This document shows, one piece after another, positions 44,379-54,348 of a DNA stretch of 64,000 nucleotides. The stretch's first letter is position 1. Every line of letters begins with the position of its first letter. The stretch lies in the NCBI RefSeq assembly GCF_001611975.1, contig NZ_CP014525.1, positions 62,001 through 126,000 of the forward strand, read 5' to 3'. Position numbers and translations under genes: made by a program. This DNA is from Haematospirillum jordaniae. GTDB lineage: Bacteria; Pseudomonadota; Alphaproteobacteria; Rhodospirillales; Rhodospirillaceae. Under the pieces are notes generated by a model, which was not told the origin of the DNA, did no database searches, and worked only from the letters and a program-made list of their open reading frames with translations.

Positions 44379-45515
44379 ATGCGTACCATAACGTCCTATG
44401 TCCTGTTTCAGCTTGCTACCGGAACCATCTTGGTTACTGCCGGCCTGCTTTCTGTTGCCTGGCTCACACAGTCGCTGCGTTACATTGAGCTGATTGTTAC
44501 GCAGGGCGTGTCCGTCCACTCCTTCCTGACCTTGACCGGCTTGCTGCTCCCTGGCTTCCTGTCCCTAATCATGCCCGTCGCCTTGTTTATGGTTGTTTTG
44601 TTTACATACAACCGCCTGAATACAGACCGCGAGCTTGTTGTTATACGTGCAGCCGGGGTAGGCCCGTTCGGCTTGGCACGTCCGGCACTGATTCTGGCTT
44701 TTGTCATGATGGCAGCTGGCTACAGCCTGACGCTCTGGCTGGGGCCGGAGAGTGCGCGTTCCTTCAAGGAACTGCAATGGAGCCTGCGCAACGATGCATC
44801 AAAGTTGATGATCCAAGATGGTACTTTCAACGACGTTGCCACCGGTCTTACAGTCTATACCCGCGCCAGAACCAGCAACGGAGAGCTGCTGGACGTCATG
44901 ATCCATGACACTAGGACACCGGGTAAAACAAACACAATTATAGCAGAACGAGGAGCTGTTGCTTCGTCGCCGGCAGGCCCCGTTCTGATTCTGGGCAAGG
45001 CGAGCAGCCATCAGGTTACCCTTGGAACCGGAACCATGGCACTGCTGGATTTCGAGCGCCTGTCCGTCAACCTATCGGATCAGCCTGAGAAAGAAAGCGG
45101 ACAGCGCTATCGTGAAGCACAGGAACGACCAACGAGCGAGTTGCTAACGGTCACAGAGAAAACAGATCTGACCATCCGCCCGGCTGATGTACCCCGTTTC
45201 CGGGCAGAAGCCATGCAGCGACTCTTTAACCCCATATCCTATATCTGCTTCGTGCTGATTGCCCTTGCTGGTCTTTTGTCCGGTGCCTTCAGCCGGCGTG
45301 GACATACACGGCGCATTGCGCTGACAGCAACAGCCATGGTTCTGGTGCAATCCGGGATCATCGGTGCCGGTAATCTGGCATCACACGCTACAAATCTTTT
45401 ACCCCTGATTCCTGCCGCTGTTCTTTTGCCAACAGCGATAGCCTTGTTTATCCTTGCTCGTTCAAACCAATCCATTACCGTGACCTATTTCCCCAACCGG
45501 ACCAGAATGTCATGA
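44379..45515 (+). CDS. lptF: LPS export permease LptF
   Basis: A 378-residue inner-membrane protein of the YjgP/YjgQ family. It has three hydrophobic segments at each end with a periplasmic beta-jellyroll domain between. WLTQSLRYIELIVTQG, FMVVLFTYNRLNTDRELVVIRAAG and the C-terminal FNPISYICFVLIALAGLLSGAFSRRG are typical of LptF rather than LptG. LptF works with LptG, LptB2 and LptC to pull lipopolysaccharide from the inner membrane. The start at 44379 gives the normal length. Its stop overlaps the start of lptD by four bases, so no lptG lies between them as it commonly does. Confidence 0.92.
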   Translation: MRTITSYVLFQLATGTILVTAGLLSVAWLTQSLRYIELIVTQGVSVHSFLTLTGLLLPGFLSLIMPVALFMVVLFTYNRLNTDRELVVIRAAGVGPFGLARPALILAFVMMAAGYSLTLWLGPESARSFKELQWSLRNDASKLMIQDGTFNDVATGLTVYTRARTSNGELLDVMIHDTRTPGKTNTIIAERGAVASSPAGPVLILGKASSHQVTLGTGTMALLDFERLSVNLSDQPEKESGQRYREAQERPTSELLTVTEKTDLTIRPADVPRFRAEAMQRLFNPISYICFVLIALAGLLSGAFSRRGHTRRIALTATAMVLVQSGIIGAGNLASHATNLLPLIPAAVLLPTAIALFILARSNQSITVTYFPNRTRMS

Positions 45516-47725
45516 CAAGACGTGGCATGTTACCATCACTTTCTCCGCTGACGCGCCCGATACCATCTTTCCTGTCAGGTATGATGGTGTGCGCCACGGC
45601 CATTGCGCTATGCATTCCGCAGCAGGCGTGGGGTCAGATGTCGGCCCCTCCGCCGGCAGAGAGCCGTGCGGAAGAACAGAAACCACGTGCGCATGTGACT
45701 GCCGATGAACTAATCCACGACAAGAACTTGGATACGGTTACAGCGCGCGGAAATGTTGAGTTCCAGTACGGTGCGGTCATTCTGATCGCTGATACCATCA
45801 GCTATCAGCCTGGAAAAGACTTGGCAACGGCCAGCGGAAACGTGGTGCTGACAGACGAGGACGGTACCACCACATTCACAGACTATGCAGAGTTAACCGG
45901 AGATCTGAAGAACGGCTTTACTCATGCCATCAAGGTCGTGCTTGCGGATGGATCACGCAGCCATGCTGAACAGGCGGTGCGCCGTGAAGGGACCTCGACA
46001 ACCCTTGAGAATGCAGCCTACACACCGTGTGATTCCTGCGGCGATGATCCTGTCATATGGCAGATTAAGGCTGTACGAGTTGTGCATGACCAAAATGCCC
46101 GTGAGGTTCGGTATAACCATGCATGGCTCGAGCTTTTTGATGTGCCTGTGCTGTATACCCCGTACCTGTCTCACCCGGATCCCGCTGTCAAACGCAAAAG
46201 CGGGTTTCTGGTCCCATCGTGGAAAAACGACAAAGATCTTGGCTCTGCCTTTAGTATACCGTGGTTTCAGGTTATCAATGACCAGCAGGACATAACCCTG
46301 ACGCCCACAATAACATCAAAGGAAGGGATTGTTCTTGGCAGTCAATATCGCGTTGTCGGGCATAAAGCAGCCCTTACTGCTACAGGATCTATAACCCGGG
46401 ACAGTCGGGAACGTGTCCGCAACCATCTGTCTGCCAAAGGGATATATGCCATAAACGATACGTGGCGCGCCGGTGCCGATATTGATCTGGCATCTGATCC
46501 GACCTACCTGCGGCGCTATGGCTTCGGGGCACCCGCTTTTCTGGAAAATCGGGGCTACATTGAGGGTTTCAGCCGTCGCAGCTATGCAGCACTGGAAAGC
46601 TTCTATTTCCAGAACACAGGTGCCCCGCTGAAAAAGGGCTATGAGATCCCGTTTGTTACTCCGCTGGGCAGTATCAATTACAGCACAGAACCCGATAGCA
46701 GGGGGGCATGGACAACGCTGGATATATCCGCTGCCAGCGTAAACCGCACATCTGGGCCAAAAAGCCAACGGGCAACGACAACGCTGGGATGGCATTTGCC
46801 CTATGTTGGACCTGCCGGAGACGTGTGGAGGCTGGATACCAGCCTGCGCGGAGATGTATGGCGTGTTGCTGATGTACCAATCAAGGACAACGCCGATCAT
46901 CGCTATACAGGGACCATAGGACGGGCCGTGCCTGAGGCCGCACTGACGTGGAGTCTCCCCCTTGAGCGTACACATGAAGACTGGAGCGAGGTACTGGAAC
47001 CAACGATACAGGGGGTGATCAGCCCACGTGGGGGCAATAACCGTAAAGTCCCTAACGAGGACAGTCTCGATTTCGAGCTTGACGATGTCAACCTGTTCTC
47101 GACCAACCGCTTCACGGGCTATGACCGCATCGAAGGCGGAACCCGGATAAACTATGGAGTACGCTATACTGCATACGGCACAAGAGTGGGGACTATAGAT
47201 ACCTTGGCAGGGCAGACGTGGCGGCAACATCCTGATGGATTGTTCCAAGAGACATCCGGGCTTCATGACACTTTTTCCGACTATGTCGGCAGATTGTCTG
47301 TTTACCCGAACAACAACTTCTCAACATCTTGGCGTTTCCGACTGGATCGCGACAACGGTGAGATACGCCGTAATGATTTCAGCACAACGATCGGACCAGA
47401 CGTCATGCGTACAACGGTTGGATATGTAAGCACACAACGCCCAGCGATTGAGGATAATACAGCTGGAGAACGCAAGGAGTTCTATAGCGGCGTGTCGTCA
47501 CGTATCTCCCAGTACTGGAGCAGCGGTGTATCAGGACGTTGGGATGTCGCCCGTAACGGGGGGCCAATCGCAACCCGAGGGCAACTCGCTTATGAGGACG
47601 AATGCATCGGTGTTACCTTCCAGGTTGGTCGTAGATATACGTATGACAGGGATTATACTGGTGGAACATTTATCGGACTGGTCCTGTCACTAAAGACATT
47701 GGGCGACTATAACACACAGCTCTGA
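45512..47725 (+). CDS. lptD: LPS-assembly outer-membrane protein LptD
   Basis: A 737-residue outer-membrane protein that inserts lipopolysaccharide into the outer leaflet. The signal peptide ends near PQQAWGQ. The N-terminal OstA-like jellyroll follows (HVTADELIHDKNLDTVTARGN, here VTARGNVEFQYG). The C-terminal LptD domain is the beta barrel (NHAWLELFDVPVLYTPYLSHPDP and KRKSGFLVPS). A CxxC pair occurs in YTPCDSCGDD. The last residues (LSLKTLGDYNTQL) end in an amphipathic strand. The gene overlaps lptF and precedes surA by 11 bases. Confidence 0.95.
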   Translation: MTRRGMLPSLSPLTRPIPSFLSGMMVCATAIALCIPQQAWGQMSAPPPAESRAEEQKPRAHVTADELIHDKNLDTVTARGNVEFQYGAVILIADTISYQPGKDLATASGNVVLTDEDGTTTFTDYAELTGDLKNGFTHAIKVVLADGSRSHAEQAVRREGTSTTLENAAYTPCDSCGDDPVIWQIKAVRVVHDQNAREVRYNHAWLELFDVPVLYTPYLSHPDPAVKRKSGFLVPSWKNDKDLGSAFSIPWFQVINDQQDITLTPTITSKEGIVLGSQYRVVGHKAALTATGSITRDSRERVRNHLSAKGIYAINDTWRAGADIDLASDPTYLRRYGFGAPAFLENRGYIEGFSRRSYAALESFYFQNTGAPLKKGYEIPFVTPLGSINYSTEPDSRGAWTTLDISAASVNRTSGPKSQRATTTLGWHLPYVGPAGDVWRLDTSLRGDVWRVADVPIKDNADHRYTGTIGRAVPEAALTWSLPLERTHEDWSEVLEPTIQGVISPRGGNNRKVPNEDSLDFELDDVNLFSTNRFTGYDRIEGGTRINYGVRYTAYGTRVGTIDTLAGQTWRQHPDGLFQETSGLHDTFSDYVGRLSVYPNNNFSTSWRFRLDRDNGEIRRNDFSTTIGPDVMRTTVGYVSTQRPAIEDNTAGERKEFYSGVSSRISQYWSSGVSGRWDVARNGGPIATRGQLAYEDECIGVTFQVGRRYTYDRDYTGGTFIGLVLSLKTLGDYNTQL

Positions 47726-47736
47726 GACAATCGGGA

Positions 47737-49071
47737 ATGGCAAGAGTAGCAAGGCATCCTATGATACACACCACACAGATAACCAATGTCGCATTACGAT
47801 CTAAGCTTCCGGTGTCAGCCCTTGCCTTTTGCGTCGGGCTTTTATCGGTATACGGACCCTTGCCTGCTTTTGCTGTACAAAGTGGCCAGACTCAGCGCAT
47901 CGCAGCCGTTGTCAACGATGAAGCCATAACATGGAAGGATGTTGATGAGCGGACATCCCTTCTGCTGCTGACTTCGCGCCTTCCGGACAACCAAGAAACC
48001 CGGCAAAGGATTATCCCTCGGGTTATTCAGGTTCTGGTCAACGAGCGCCTGAAAATGCAGCAAATCAAGAAGGCCGGGATAGACGTAGAGCCAGCCGACA
48101 TTGCAAATGCAAAGCGCCAGATCGAGCGGAACAACGGCTTCCCGACTGGCGCCTTGGATGACTTGCTAAGACATCAGGGCCTTGCTCCTCATATCCTAGA
48201 AACACAGCTCCGCGCTGATATAGGCTGGGTACGCTACGCACAAAGTACTCTGCGTCGCCAGGTTTCTGTTGAACCTGCTGAGGTTGATGCTGTCATCAGT
48301 ACCATGAAGGATAACCTCGGACGCCCACAGCGGCTGCTGGCTGAAATTGTCCTGCCTGTGACTGATCCGGCTGAAGAACGGCAGATGCGCGCTCTCGCCG
48401 ATCGTTTGGTAGACCAGATCAGACAAGGCGCCCCCTTTGCTTCACTGGCGCGCCAGTTCTCGGCTTCGGTCACAGCTGCTGTGGGCGGTGATCTGGGCTG
48501 GATCAGTACCGGAGCCCTGGAGCCTGAGATTGAGCGGGTTCTGGACACCATGTCGCCGGGCATGCTGTCACAGCCTGTTCGTACGACCGGCGGCTATGCC
48601 ATCATGCTGTTACGTGAGGCTAGGGAACCCAGAAAGCAAAGTGCAGATGACATCCGGGTCCAGTTAAGCCAGATTTTCATGCCATTATCCGGTCCGGCAG
48701 CCGTACCCGAAGCCAAGAGGGCAGAGATTGCGCGCTCGGTCCGGGACAGCGCCAAATCATGCGCCGATATTGATGCAACGGCAGGGCAACTGAACCTACC
48801 CGGATCCGGTGCCATAGGCAGCATGCGGCTTGCCGACCTGCCCCCGCCGGTACGGGCTGTGGTCAGGGATTTACCACTGAACACCCTCGGCGGCCCGGTT
48901 GAGGTTGCTGGCGGGGAGGCTATCGTTATGGTCTGCGATCGTCAGGACACAGCTGGCCTCCCACCACGGGAAGAGATCGAACAACGCCTGACGCTGGAGA
49001 AGCTGGAGCGGGTCTCCAACCGTGCTCTTCGTGATTTGCGTCGATCCGCGTTGATTGATATCCGGCGCTGA
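47737..49071 (+). CDS. surA: Periplasmic chaperone/peptidyl-prolyl isomerase SurA
   Basis: A 444-residue secreted protein. A signal peptide ends near LPAFAVQ. The N-terminal SurA domain follows (IAAVVNDEAITWKDVDER, QVLVNERLKMQQIKKAGI). One clear parvulin domain lies in the middle (FASLARQFSASVTAAVGGDLGW then GGYAIMLLREARE). It guides outer-membrane proteins including LptD. The start at 47737 is used, with an alternative ATG at 47761 that would shorten the signal peptide. The placement lptD-surA-pdxA-rsmA is conserved in Proteobacteria. Confidence 0.93.
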   Translation: MARVARHPMIHTTQITNVALRSKLPVSALAFCVGLLSVYGPLPAFAVQSGQTQRIAAVVNDEAITWKDVDERTSLLLLTSRLPDNQETRQRIIPRVIQVLVNERLKMQQIKKAGIDVEPADIANAKRQIERNNGFPTGALDDLLRHQGLAPHILETQLRADIGWVRYAQSTLRRQVSVEPAEVDAVISTMKDNLGRPQRLLAEIVLPVTDPAEERQMRALADRLVDQIRQGAPFASLARQFSASVTAAVGGDLGWISTGALEPEIERVLDTMSPGMLSQPVRTTGGYAIMLLREAREPRKQSADDIRVQLSQIFMPLSGPAAVPEAKRAEIARSVRDSAKSCADIDATAGQLNLPGSGAIGSMRLADLPPPVRAVVRDLPLNTLGGPVEVAGGEAIVMVCDRQDTAGLPPREEIEQRLTLEKLERVSNRALRDLRRSALIDIRR

Positions 49072-49114
49072 GATCAGTCGTACCAATCACAACAGAACGG
49101 CACCCTGTACTGCC

Positions 49115-50137
49115 ATGCACATAACACGCCCCCTCGCCCTGACAATGGGAGACCCTGCAGGAATCGGGGGGGATATTACCTTGAAAGCGTGGCTTGGGCG
49201 GAAACAAAATCCGGTGCCTGCCTTTGTAGCCCTTGATGATCCCGAGCGCCTGGAAGAGCTGGCCCACAGGCTGGGGCTGCATGTAGCACTCGTAACGGTC
49301 AGCACACCGCAAGAGGCACAAACCGTATTTGACCAAGCCCTACCCGTGATCCCTGTGCCCCTTGCCAAAAGGGTGGTTCCGGGACAGCCGGACCCAGCCC
49401 ATGCCGGGGCAGTCCTGAACTCGATACGTATGGCTGTTCAGATGACGATGGCGGGCAAAACCTGTGCCATGGTTACAAACCCCATCAGCAAGAAGGTGTT
49501 ACGTGAACAGGGGTTTGGCTTCCCGGGTCATACCGAGTACCTAGCCAGCTTGGCTGGCCCTGATACACAAGCCGTCATGATGCTGGCCAACGAGAGCCTA
49601 CGGGTTATTCCCGTTACCATACATATTCCCCTGCGGGATGTTGCAAGTACCTTGACCACAGAACATATTGTCACATGTGGACATACCGCCGCACAGTCCC
49701 TACGACAGTACTTTGCCATCTCTTCACCCCGGCTTGCCATTACAGGGCTGAACCCTCATGCCGGAGAGGGTGGGATTATGGGAACAGAAGAGCAGGATAT
49801 TATCGAGCCTGCCATTCAGGACCTGCGCCAAGACGGCCTTGATGTATCTGGCCCGCTGCCAGCTGATACCCTGTTTCACGCTGAAGCCAGGCAGCTCTAT
49901 GACGTTGCACTGTGTATGTACCATGACCAAGCCCTGATCCCACTCAAGGCCTTGGATTTTCATGGTGGCGTCAACGTCACCCTTGGTCTTCCCTTCATCC
50001 GCACATCGCCGGATCACGGAACGGCATTTGCGCTGGCCGGAACCGGGAAGGCGCGCGAAACCAGCCTGGTTGCGGCTTTACGCATGGCCTCTGCGATGGC
50101 CGGGCGCGCTCCTGAATCAGCTGCACATTTATCCTGA
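49115..50137 (+). CDS. pdxA: 4-hydroxythreonine-4-phosphate dehydrogenase
   Basis: A 340-residue enzyme of vitamin B6 synthesis that oxidises 4-phosphohydroxy-L-threonine. LALTMGDPAGIGGDI, VTNPISKKVL, GFPGHTEYLA and the metal-binding CMYHDQALIPLKALDF and GTAFALAGTGKA regions are all in order. The start at 49115 matches the family; a longer frame overlapping surA is rejected. The ribosome binding site is weak, consistent with coupling to surA upstream. Confidence 0.95.
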   Translation: MHITRPLALTMGDPAGIGGDITLKAWLGRKQNPVPAFVALDDPERLEELAHRLGLHVALVTVSTPQEAQTVFDQALPVIPVPLAKRVVPGQPDPAHAGAVLNSIRMAVQMTMAGKTCAMVTNPISKKVLREQGFGFPGHTEYLASLAGPDTQAVMMLANESLRVIPVTIHIPLRDVASTLTTEHIVTCGHTAAQSLRQYFAISSPRLAITGLNPHAGEGGIMGTEEQDIIEPAIQDLRQDGLDVSGPLPADTLFHAEARQLYDVALCMYHDQALIPLKALDFHGGVNVTLGLPFIRTSPDHGTAFALAGTGKARETSLVAALRMASAMAGRAPESAAHLS

Positions 50138-50152
50138 AAGTAACCTCGGGCC

Positions 50153-51040
50153 ATGACGTCGTCGCATCCAGATTTCCCGGAACACCCCCTGTTCCCGCTT
50201 CCACCTCTACGCGAAACCATTGCCGCCCACGGCTTGATGGCGCGCAAGAGCCTAGGGCAGAATTTTCTCTTTGATCTCAATCTGACGGGACGTATCGCCC
50301 GTAGTGGCGGCACGTTGACAACAGGCACCACCATAGAAATTGGTCCCGGCCCCGGGGGATTGACCCGCGCCCTGCTGGATAACGGCGCCTGCCACGTCAT
50401 TGCCATAGAGCGTGACCCACGCATGGTGCCGATCCAGCAGGAGATTGCATCCGCCTACCCGGAACGTCTTGAGCTCATACAGGCTGACGCCCTTGCCATC
50501 CCAGCGCATACCCTTGGCGCATCACCGCGGCGCATTGTGGCCAACCTTCCCTACAATGTCGCAACCCCGCTGATTCTTGAATGGCTGAAGCACATTCAGG
50601 CCTTTGAATGTCTGGTGGTCATGCTTCAGAAAGAGGTTGTAAACCGCTTGGCGGCACGCCCCCGTACATCAGATTACGGACGCCTGACAATTATTACTCA
50701 GTGGCTGTGTACTGTTGAACCCTTGTTTGACGTCAACCCTCGGGCTTTTATCCCCCCACCAAAGGTTACATCTACGGTTGTCCGCCTGGTTCCGCGTCCA
50801 GCTCCCCTCGCCCCTTGCCGCTTTGACATGTTAGAGGCCGTCACCGCTGCTGCCTTTAATCAAAGGCGGAAAATGCTGCGATCAAGCCTGAAGGGCCTAG
50901 CGTCATACATGCCAAGCGGCATGACAACGGAAGACCTGTGCGCCGCCGCCAACATTGTGCCGACGGCGCGCGCCGAGGAGCTGGATATTCCCCAGTTCTG
51001 CGCCTTGGCGAACAGCCTAGACCCCAGCCATACGCCATAA
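50153..51040 (+). CDS. rsmA: 16S rRNA dimethyladenosine transferase RsmA/KsgA
   Basis: A 295-residue SAM-dependent enzyme that dimethylates A1518 and A1519 of 16S rRNA. KSLGQNFLFD, IEIGPGPGGLTRALL and the catalytic NLPYNVATPLIL are visible. The C-terminal helical domain has FNQRRKMLRSSLKGL. It starts 15 bases after pdxA and is the last gene of the lpt-surA operon. It is convergent with gmk, with only ten bases between stop codons. Confidence 0.96.
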   Translation: MTSSHPDFPEHPLFPLPPLRETIAAHGLMARKSLGQNFLFDLNLTGRIARSGGTLTTGTTIEIGPGPGGLTRALLDNGACHVIAIERDPRMVPIQQEIASAYPERLELIQADALAIPAHTLGASPRRIVANLPYNVATPLILEWLKHIQAFECLVVMLQKEVVNRLAARPRTSDYGRLTIITQWLCTVEPLFDVNPRAFIPPPKVTSTVVRLVPRPAPLAPCRFDMLEAVTAAAFNQRRKMLRSSLKGLASYMPSGMTTEDLCAAANIVPTARAEELDIPQFCALANSLDPSHTP

Positions 51041-51050
51041 ACGCCGCAGG

Positions 51051-51698
51051 TTATAAACCGCGTAGAGCGGCCACAAAGGTTTCCATGCCTTTCTGGCGAG
51101 ACCGTTTCAAGCGCTCTGCCTCAAGGATTGAGCGCACTGCACGAATGCTTGCGTCAAGATCGGTATTGACCAGAACGTAATCATATTCCGCCCAGTGCTC
51201 CATCTCGCTGCTGGCTTTGGCCATTCTTTTGCGAACCACCTCATCCGGATCCTGCCCTCGACCACGCAGGCGGCGCTCCAGCTCGGACAGGGATGGCGGC
51301 AGAATGAAAATGCGCACAACATCATTGGCTGCTTTTTCCGTCAATTGGCGCGCACCCTGCCAATCAATATCAAACAGTACGTCCTTTCCAGCAGCCAAGG
51401 CTTTCTCGACAGGCTCCCGCGGTGTGCCGTAGTGATTGTCAAAGACCTGGGCATGCTCTAGGAAACCACCGGCAGCAACCATAGCCTCAACATCGGTATG
51501 CGTCCGGAAGTGATAGTGCACTCCGTCAATCTCACCCGGGCGCGGGGAACGGGTTGTCACGGACACAGAAAGCTCAAGGCAGTTGTCCTGCTCTAGGATT
51601 GCCTGCGCAATTGTGGATTTCCCTGCACCAGAGGGGGACGACAGGATCAACATCAAACCACGCCGGGACACGTGAGGCATATCAGGAGCAAACGTCAT
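51051..51698 (-). CDS. gmk: Guanylate kinase
   Basis: A 215-residue enzyme that phosphorylates GMP to GDP. The P-loop SSPSGAGKST, the GMP-binding SVSVTTRSPRPGEIDGVHYHF region and DIDWQGARQL are present. The start at 51698 (MTFAPDM) has a GGAA site and gives the normal length; a TTG at 51737 would extend it without support. It follows yicC by 42 bases, an arrangement common in alphaproteobacteria. Confidence 0.96.
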   Translation of the reverse strand: MTFAPDMPHVSRRGLMLILSSPSGAGKSTIAQAILEQDNCLELSVSVTTRSPRPGEIDGVHYHFRTHTDVEAMVAAGGFLEHAQVFDNHYGTPREPVEKALAAGKDVLFDIDWQGARQLTEKAANDVVRIFILPPSLSELERRLRGRGQDPDEVVRKRMAKASSEMEHWAEYDYVLVNTDLDASIRAVRSILEAERLKRSRQKGMETFVAALRGL

Positions 51699-51740
51699 GA
51701 GAGTTCCGCTGCATTGAAGAAAGGACAGACTATGCAAAGG

Positions 51741-52640
51741 TTATTCAATATTCTGGACCTGCTCGCGCAGCTGGTCGATCACTGTTTTGAGATCAAGGCC
51801 CAGCCGGGTCAGGTCCGAATCTTGTGATTTGGAGCATAACGTATTGGCTTCGCGATTGAATTCCTGACATAGAAAATCAAGACGACGTCCACAAACACCC
51901 CCTGTTTCCAGAAGTTGCCGGGCCTGGGCAACATGGGCTGACAGACGATCCAACTCCTCACGAATATCCAGACGCGTTGCAATCAAGGCCAGTTCCTGGG
52001 CCAATCGCTCTTCAGGAACAGGAACCTTGCTGTCAAGCAACACAGCAAGCTGTTGCTCCAGACGACGACGGACAGACCCGGGCCGGGCAGAAGCTGTCTC
52101 CCCGGCCTGCTGGATCAAGGACTCCAGACTGGCAAGATGTCCCTGCAGAACCGTGTACAAACGTGATCCCTCCTCACAGCGCACGGCAACCAAGCCCCCA
52201 AGCGCCTTGGATAGGGTCTCAAGGACCGCTGCAACAAGATCAGGTGTCTGGAAATGCTCCCCTGCTTCAGAAGGCTCGGCGTTCTCTTCGATAACACCAC
52301 GAACCCGCAGCAGACCATCAAGACGCGGCTGCCCCACAGGCGATGGCAGATCTTTAGCCAAGGCGATCAATGTTGCCAGCCACTCACGATTGATGGTCAG
52401 TCCTGAAGCAGAACGGGAACTGTCATTCAACGACAATGACAAGGCGATGCTTCCACGCGACAGGCATTTCTGGGCCAAATCACGGGCTGGCGCTTCTATA
52501 CTGTCCCAACCTTGGGGCCACCGTATCCGGATATCCAGCCCCTTTCCATTGACGCTGCGTGCTTCCCAGATCCATGACAGGGCACGTCCCTGATCCTGCC
52601 CCTGTGCGCTGGAAAATCCGGTCATACTGGCGATACCCAC
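51741..52640 (-). CDS. yicC: YicC family endoribonuclease
   Basis: A 299-residue protein of the YicC/YloC family. The N-terminal MTGFSSAQG and WEARSVNGKGLDIRIRWP regions and the C-terminal CGRRLDFLCQEFNREANTLCSKSQD are family signatures. Escherichia coli YicC is an RNase that acts on the small RNA RyhB. The start is a GTG at 52640 with GAGGA seven bases upstream. It lies upstream of gmk, as in many bacteria. Confidence 0.93.
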   Translation of the reverse strand: MGIASMTGFSSAQGQDQGRALSWIWEARSVNGKGLDIRIRWPQGWDSIEAPARDLAQKCLSRGSIALSLSLNDSSRSASGLTINREWLATLIALAKDLPSPVGQPRLDGLLRVRGVIEENAEPSEAGEHFQTPDLVAAVLETLSKALGGLVAVRCEEGSRLYTVLQGHLASLESLIQQAGETASARPGSVRRRLEQQLAVLLDSKVPVPEERLAQELALIATRLDIREELDRLSAHVAQARQLLETGGVCGRRLDFLCQEFNREANTLCSKSQDSDLTRLGLDLKTVIDQLREQVQNIE

Positions 52641-52767
52641 GAATGCTTCCTCTTTCCCCGGACTGTTGGATGGAATGGTTTATTTCACGACACGGCTGCA
52701 TACACAACGGTTGACAATACTTTCACCGCTTTCACGGCCGAATAAAACAAGGCATGCTTCGCAGCAT

Positions 52768-53562
52768 ATGCCAGACACGCCTCCACACGATGGTTACATG
52801 CCCGATAACAGTACTCTGACCGCTATTCCGATACCAACACTGTCACCTGCCATGCCGGGTCTCGCCTGCTTTGCCTCTGTTTCATCAGTACAGGCATACT
52901 GGCCTCGTGGCCATCACGGGCTGTCTGAGACAGAACATGAATGTATCAGCCGTATGATCCGAGCAGAAGACAGGGTGCAACGCACCGCTGCCCATATCCT
53001 CAAACGCAGGGTACTGGGGCACATCCTCGGCGTATCCCCCGAATGTCTCGAGTTTTATCAAGACAGCAATGGCAGGCCTTTCCTGCATCACCCTGAAAGC
53101 ACACTGGATTTCAATATCAGCCACGCCGGAAACTGGGTTGCCTTGTCCGTCATTTCCCGCCGCGACCAAGCATGCCGCACAGGTGTGGATGTAGAAGCCC
53201 AACGTCCTCAGCTAGACTGGACGTCATTATCAAAGGATTTTCTGTCCCCTGCGGAAATCCGGATTATGAACGAACTTGATTACGACCAGGGCCGTCTTTT
53301 TGCCCTGTCCCGCTGGAGCATGAAAGAAGCCATTGTGAAAGCGACCGGTGAAGGGCTTGGGGCCACCCTGAGTACGATAACGCCAACCGTTCATGCCGAC
53401 GGCACATTCCACTGCAAGAACCTGCATGGATATACCATTGCCTGCGATGGTCATCATGTTATAGGGGCAGCTGTATTTCCGAACACAGTGACAGCACAGA
53501 TCGTAAGACTGGACAGCACGGGATGGATGCAGGCAACTGCCCATAACCCAACCACACAATAG
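52768..53562 (+). CDS. 4'-phosphopantetheinyl transferase (Sfp/AcpT-like)
   Basis: A 264-residue enzyme expected to transfer phosphopantetheine from CoA to carrier proteins. The family motifs are seen: TLDFNISHAGNWVALSV, TGVDVEAQRP with the metal Asp, and FALSRWSMKEAIVKATGEGL. The two-domain length is Sfp-like rather than AcpS-like. The start at 52768 is tentative; the frame extends upstream to 52666. No polyketide or non-ribosomal peptide gene is in the window. It is followed 11 bases later by an SDR gene in the same direction. Confidence 0.85.
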   Translation: MPDTPPHDGYMPDNSTLTAIPIPTLSPAMPGLACFASVSSVQAYWPRGHHGLSETEHECISRMIRAEDRVQRTAAHILKRRVLGHILGVSPECLEFYQDSNGRPFLHHPESTLDFNISHAGNWVALSVISRRDQACRTGVDVEAQRPQLDWTSLSKDFLSPAEIRIMNELDYDQGRLFALSRWSMKEAIVKATGEGLGATLSTITPTVHADGTFHCKNLHGYTIACDGHHVIGAAVFPNTVTAQIVRLDSTGWMQATAHNPTTQ

Positions 53563-53573
53563 CTCTGTAAGCC

Positions 53574-54329
53574 ATGACTAAGATAGCAAACAACCCGCAT
53601 ACGCTGATCACAGGAGCCTCTTCCGGTATCGGCCAAGCCTTGGCCCTTGCCTATGCACAGCAGGGGCATGACCTGACCCTGACCGGTCGCAATCCGGAAC
53701 GCCTAGAAGAAACGGCTACCATCTGCCGGTCCACAGGTGCATCCGTGCATACCAGCCTGACGGATGTAACAGATTGCGACGGTATGAAAGCGCTGATACA
53801 GGAGGCCGATGGCAAAGTTCCCTTGAGTCTTGTCATTGCCAATGCCGGCATTGGGGAAACATCATCACCACAGACCGTGTTCGCCACCAATATCACCGGG
53901 GTTATGAACACGATCATGCCTGCCCTAGACGTAATGAAACCACGCAGGAACGGACAAATCGCGCTTATGGCCTCGGCAGCGGGTTTCCGTGGCCTGCCGT
54001 CCGCACCGGCCTATTGCGCCAGCAAGGCCTGTATAAAAGTTTGGGGCGAAGGCCTGCGCGGGGCGCTGGCCACAAACAATATAAGGGTTTCTGTTATATT
54101 GCCTGGATTTGTAGAAAGTCGCATCACTGCGGTTAACCCGTTTCCCATGCCCTTTCTGATGCCTGCCAAGAAGGCAGCCCACCATATTGTGCGCGGGCTA
54201 GCCAAAAACAAGGGGCGAATCAGCTTCCCGTGGCCTGTCATCCTGACCTCATGGCTTCTGGCAACCCTGCCCGACCTGTGGGCTGATCAGCTCACCCGCC
54301 GCTTTCCACAGAAGCCGCGCATGGATTGA
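53574..54329 (+). CDS. Short-chain dehydrogenase/reductase
   Basis: A 251-residue classical SDR. The cofactor motif TGASSGIG is at residues 14-21. NAG, the catalytic serine in LMASAAG and the YCASK tetrad motif (Tyr-x-x-x-Lys) are present. The C-terminal 40 residues contain a hydrophobic stretch (FPWPVILTSWLLATLPDLW) that may touch the membrane, as in the YqjQ/DltE-like SDR group. The substrate is unknown. It is convergent with the GGDEF-EAL gene. Confidence 0.85.
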   Translation: MTKIANNPHTLITGASSGIGQALALAYAQQGHDLTLTGRNPERLEETATICRSTGASVHTSLTDVTDCDGMKALIQEADGKVPLSLVIANAGIGETSSPQTVFATNITGVMNTIMPALDVMKPRRNGQIALMASAAGFRGLPSAPAYCASKACIKVWGEGLRGALATNNIRVSVILPGFVESRITAVNPFPMPFLMPAKKAAHHIVRGLAKNKGRISFPWPVILTSWLLATLPDLWADQLTRRFPQKPRMD

Positions 54330-54348
54330 AAGAGAGAAAATAGTCTTT

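Noticed and set aside
46316..47266. 316-codon frame on the minus strand opposite lptD
   Set aside because: It is a shadow of a clearly conserved lptD; no ribosome binding site or recognisable domain.
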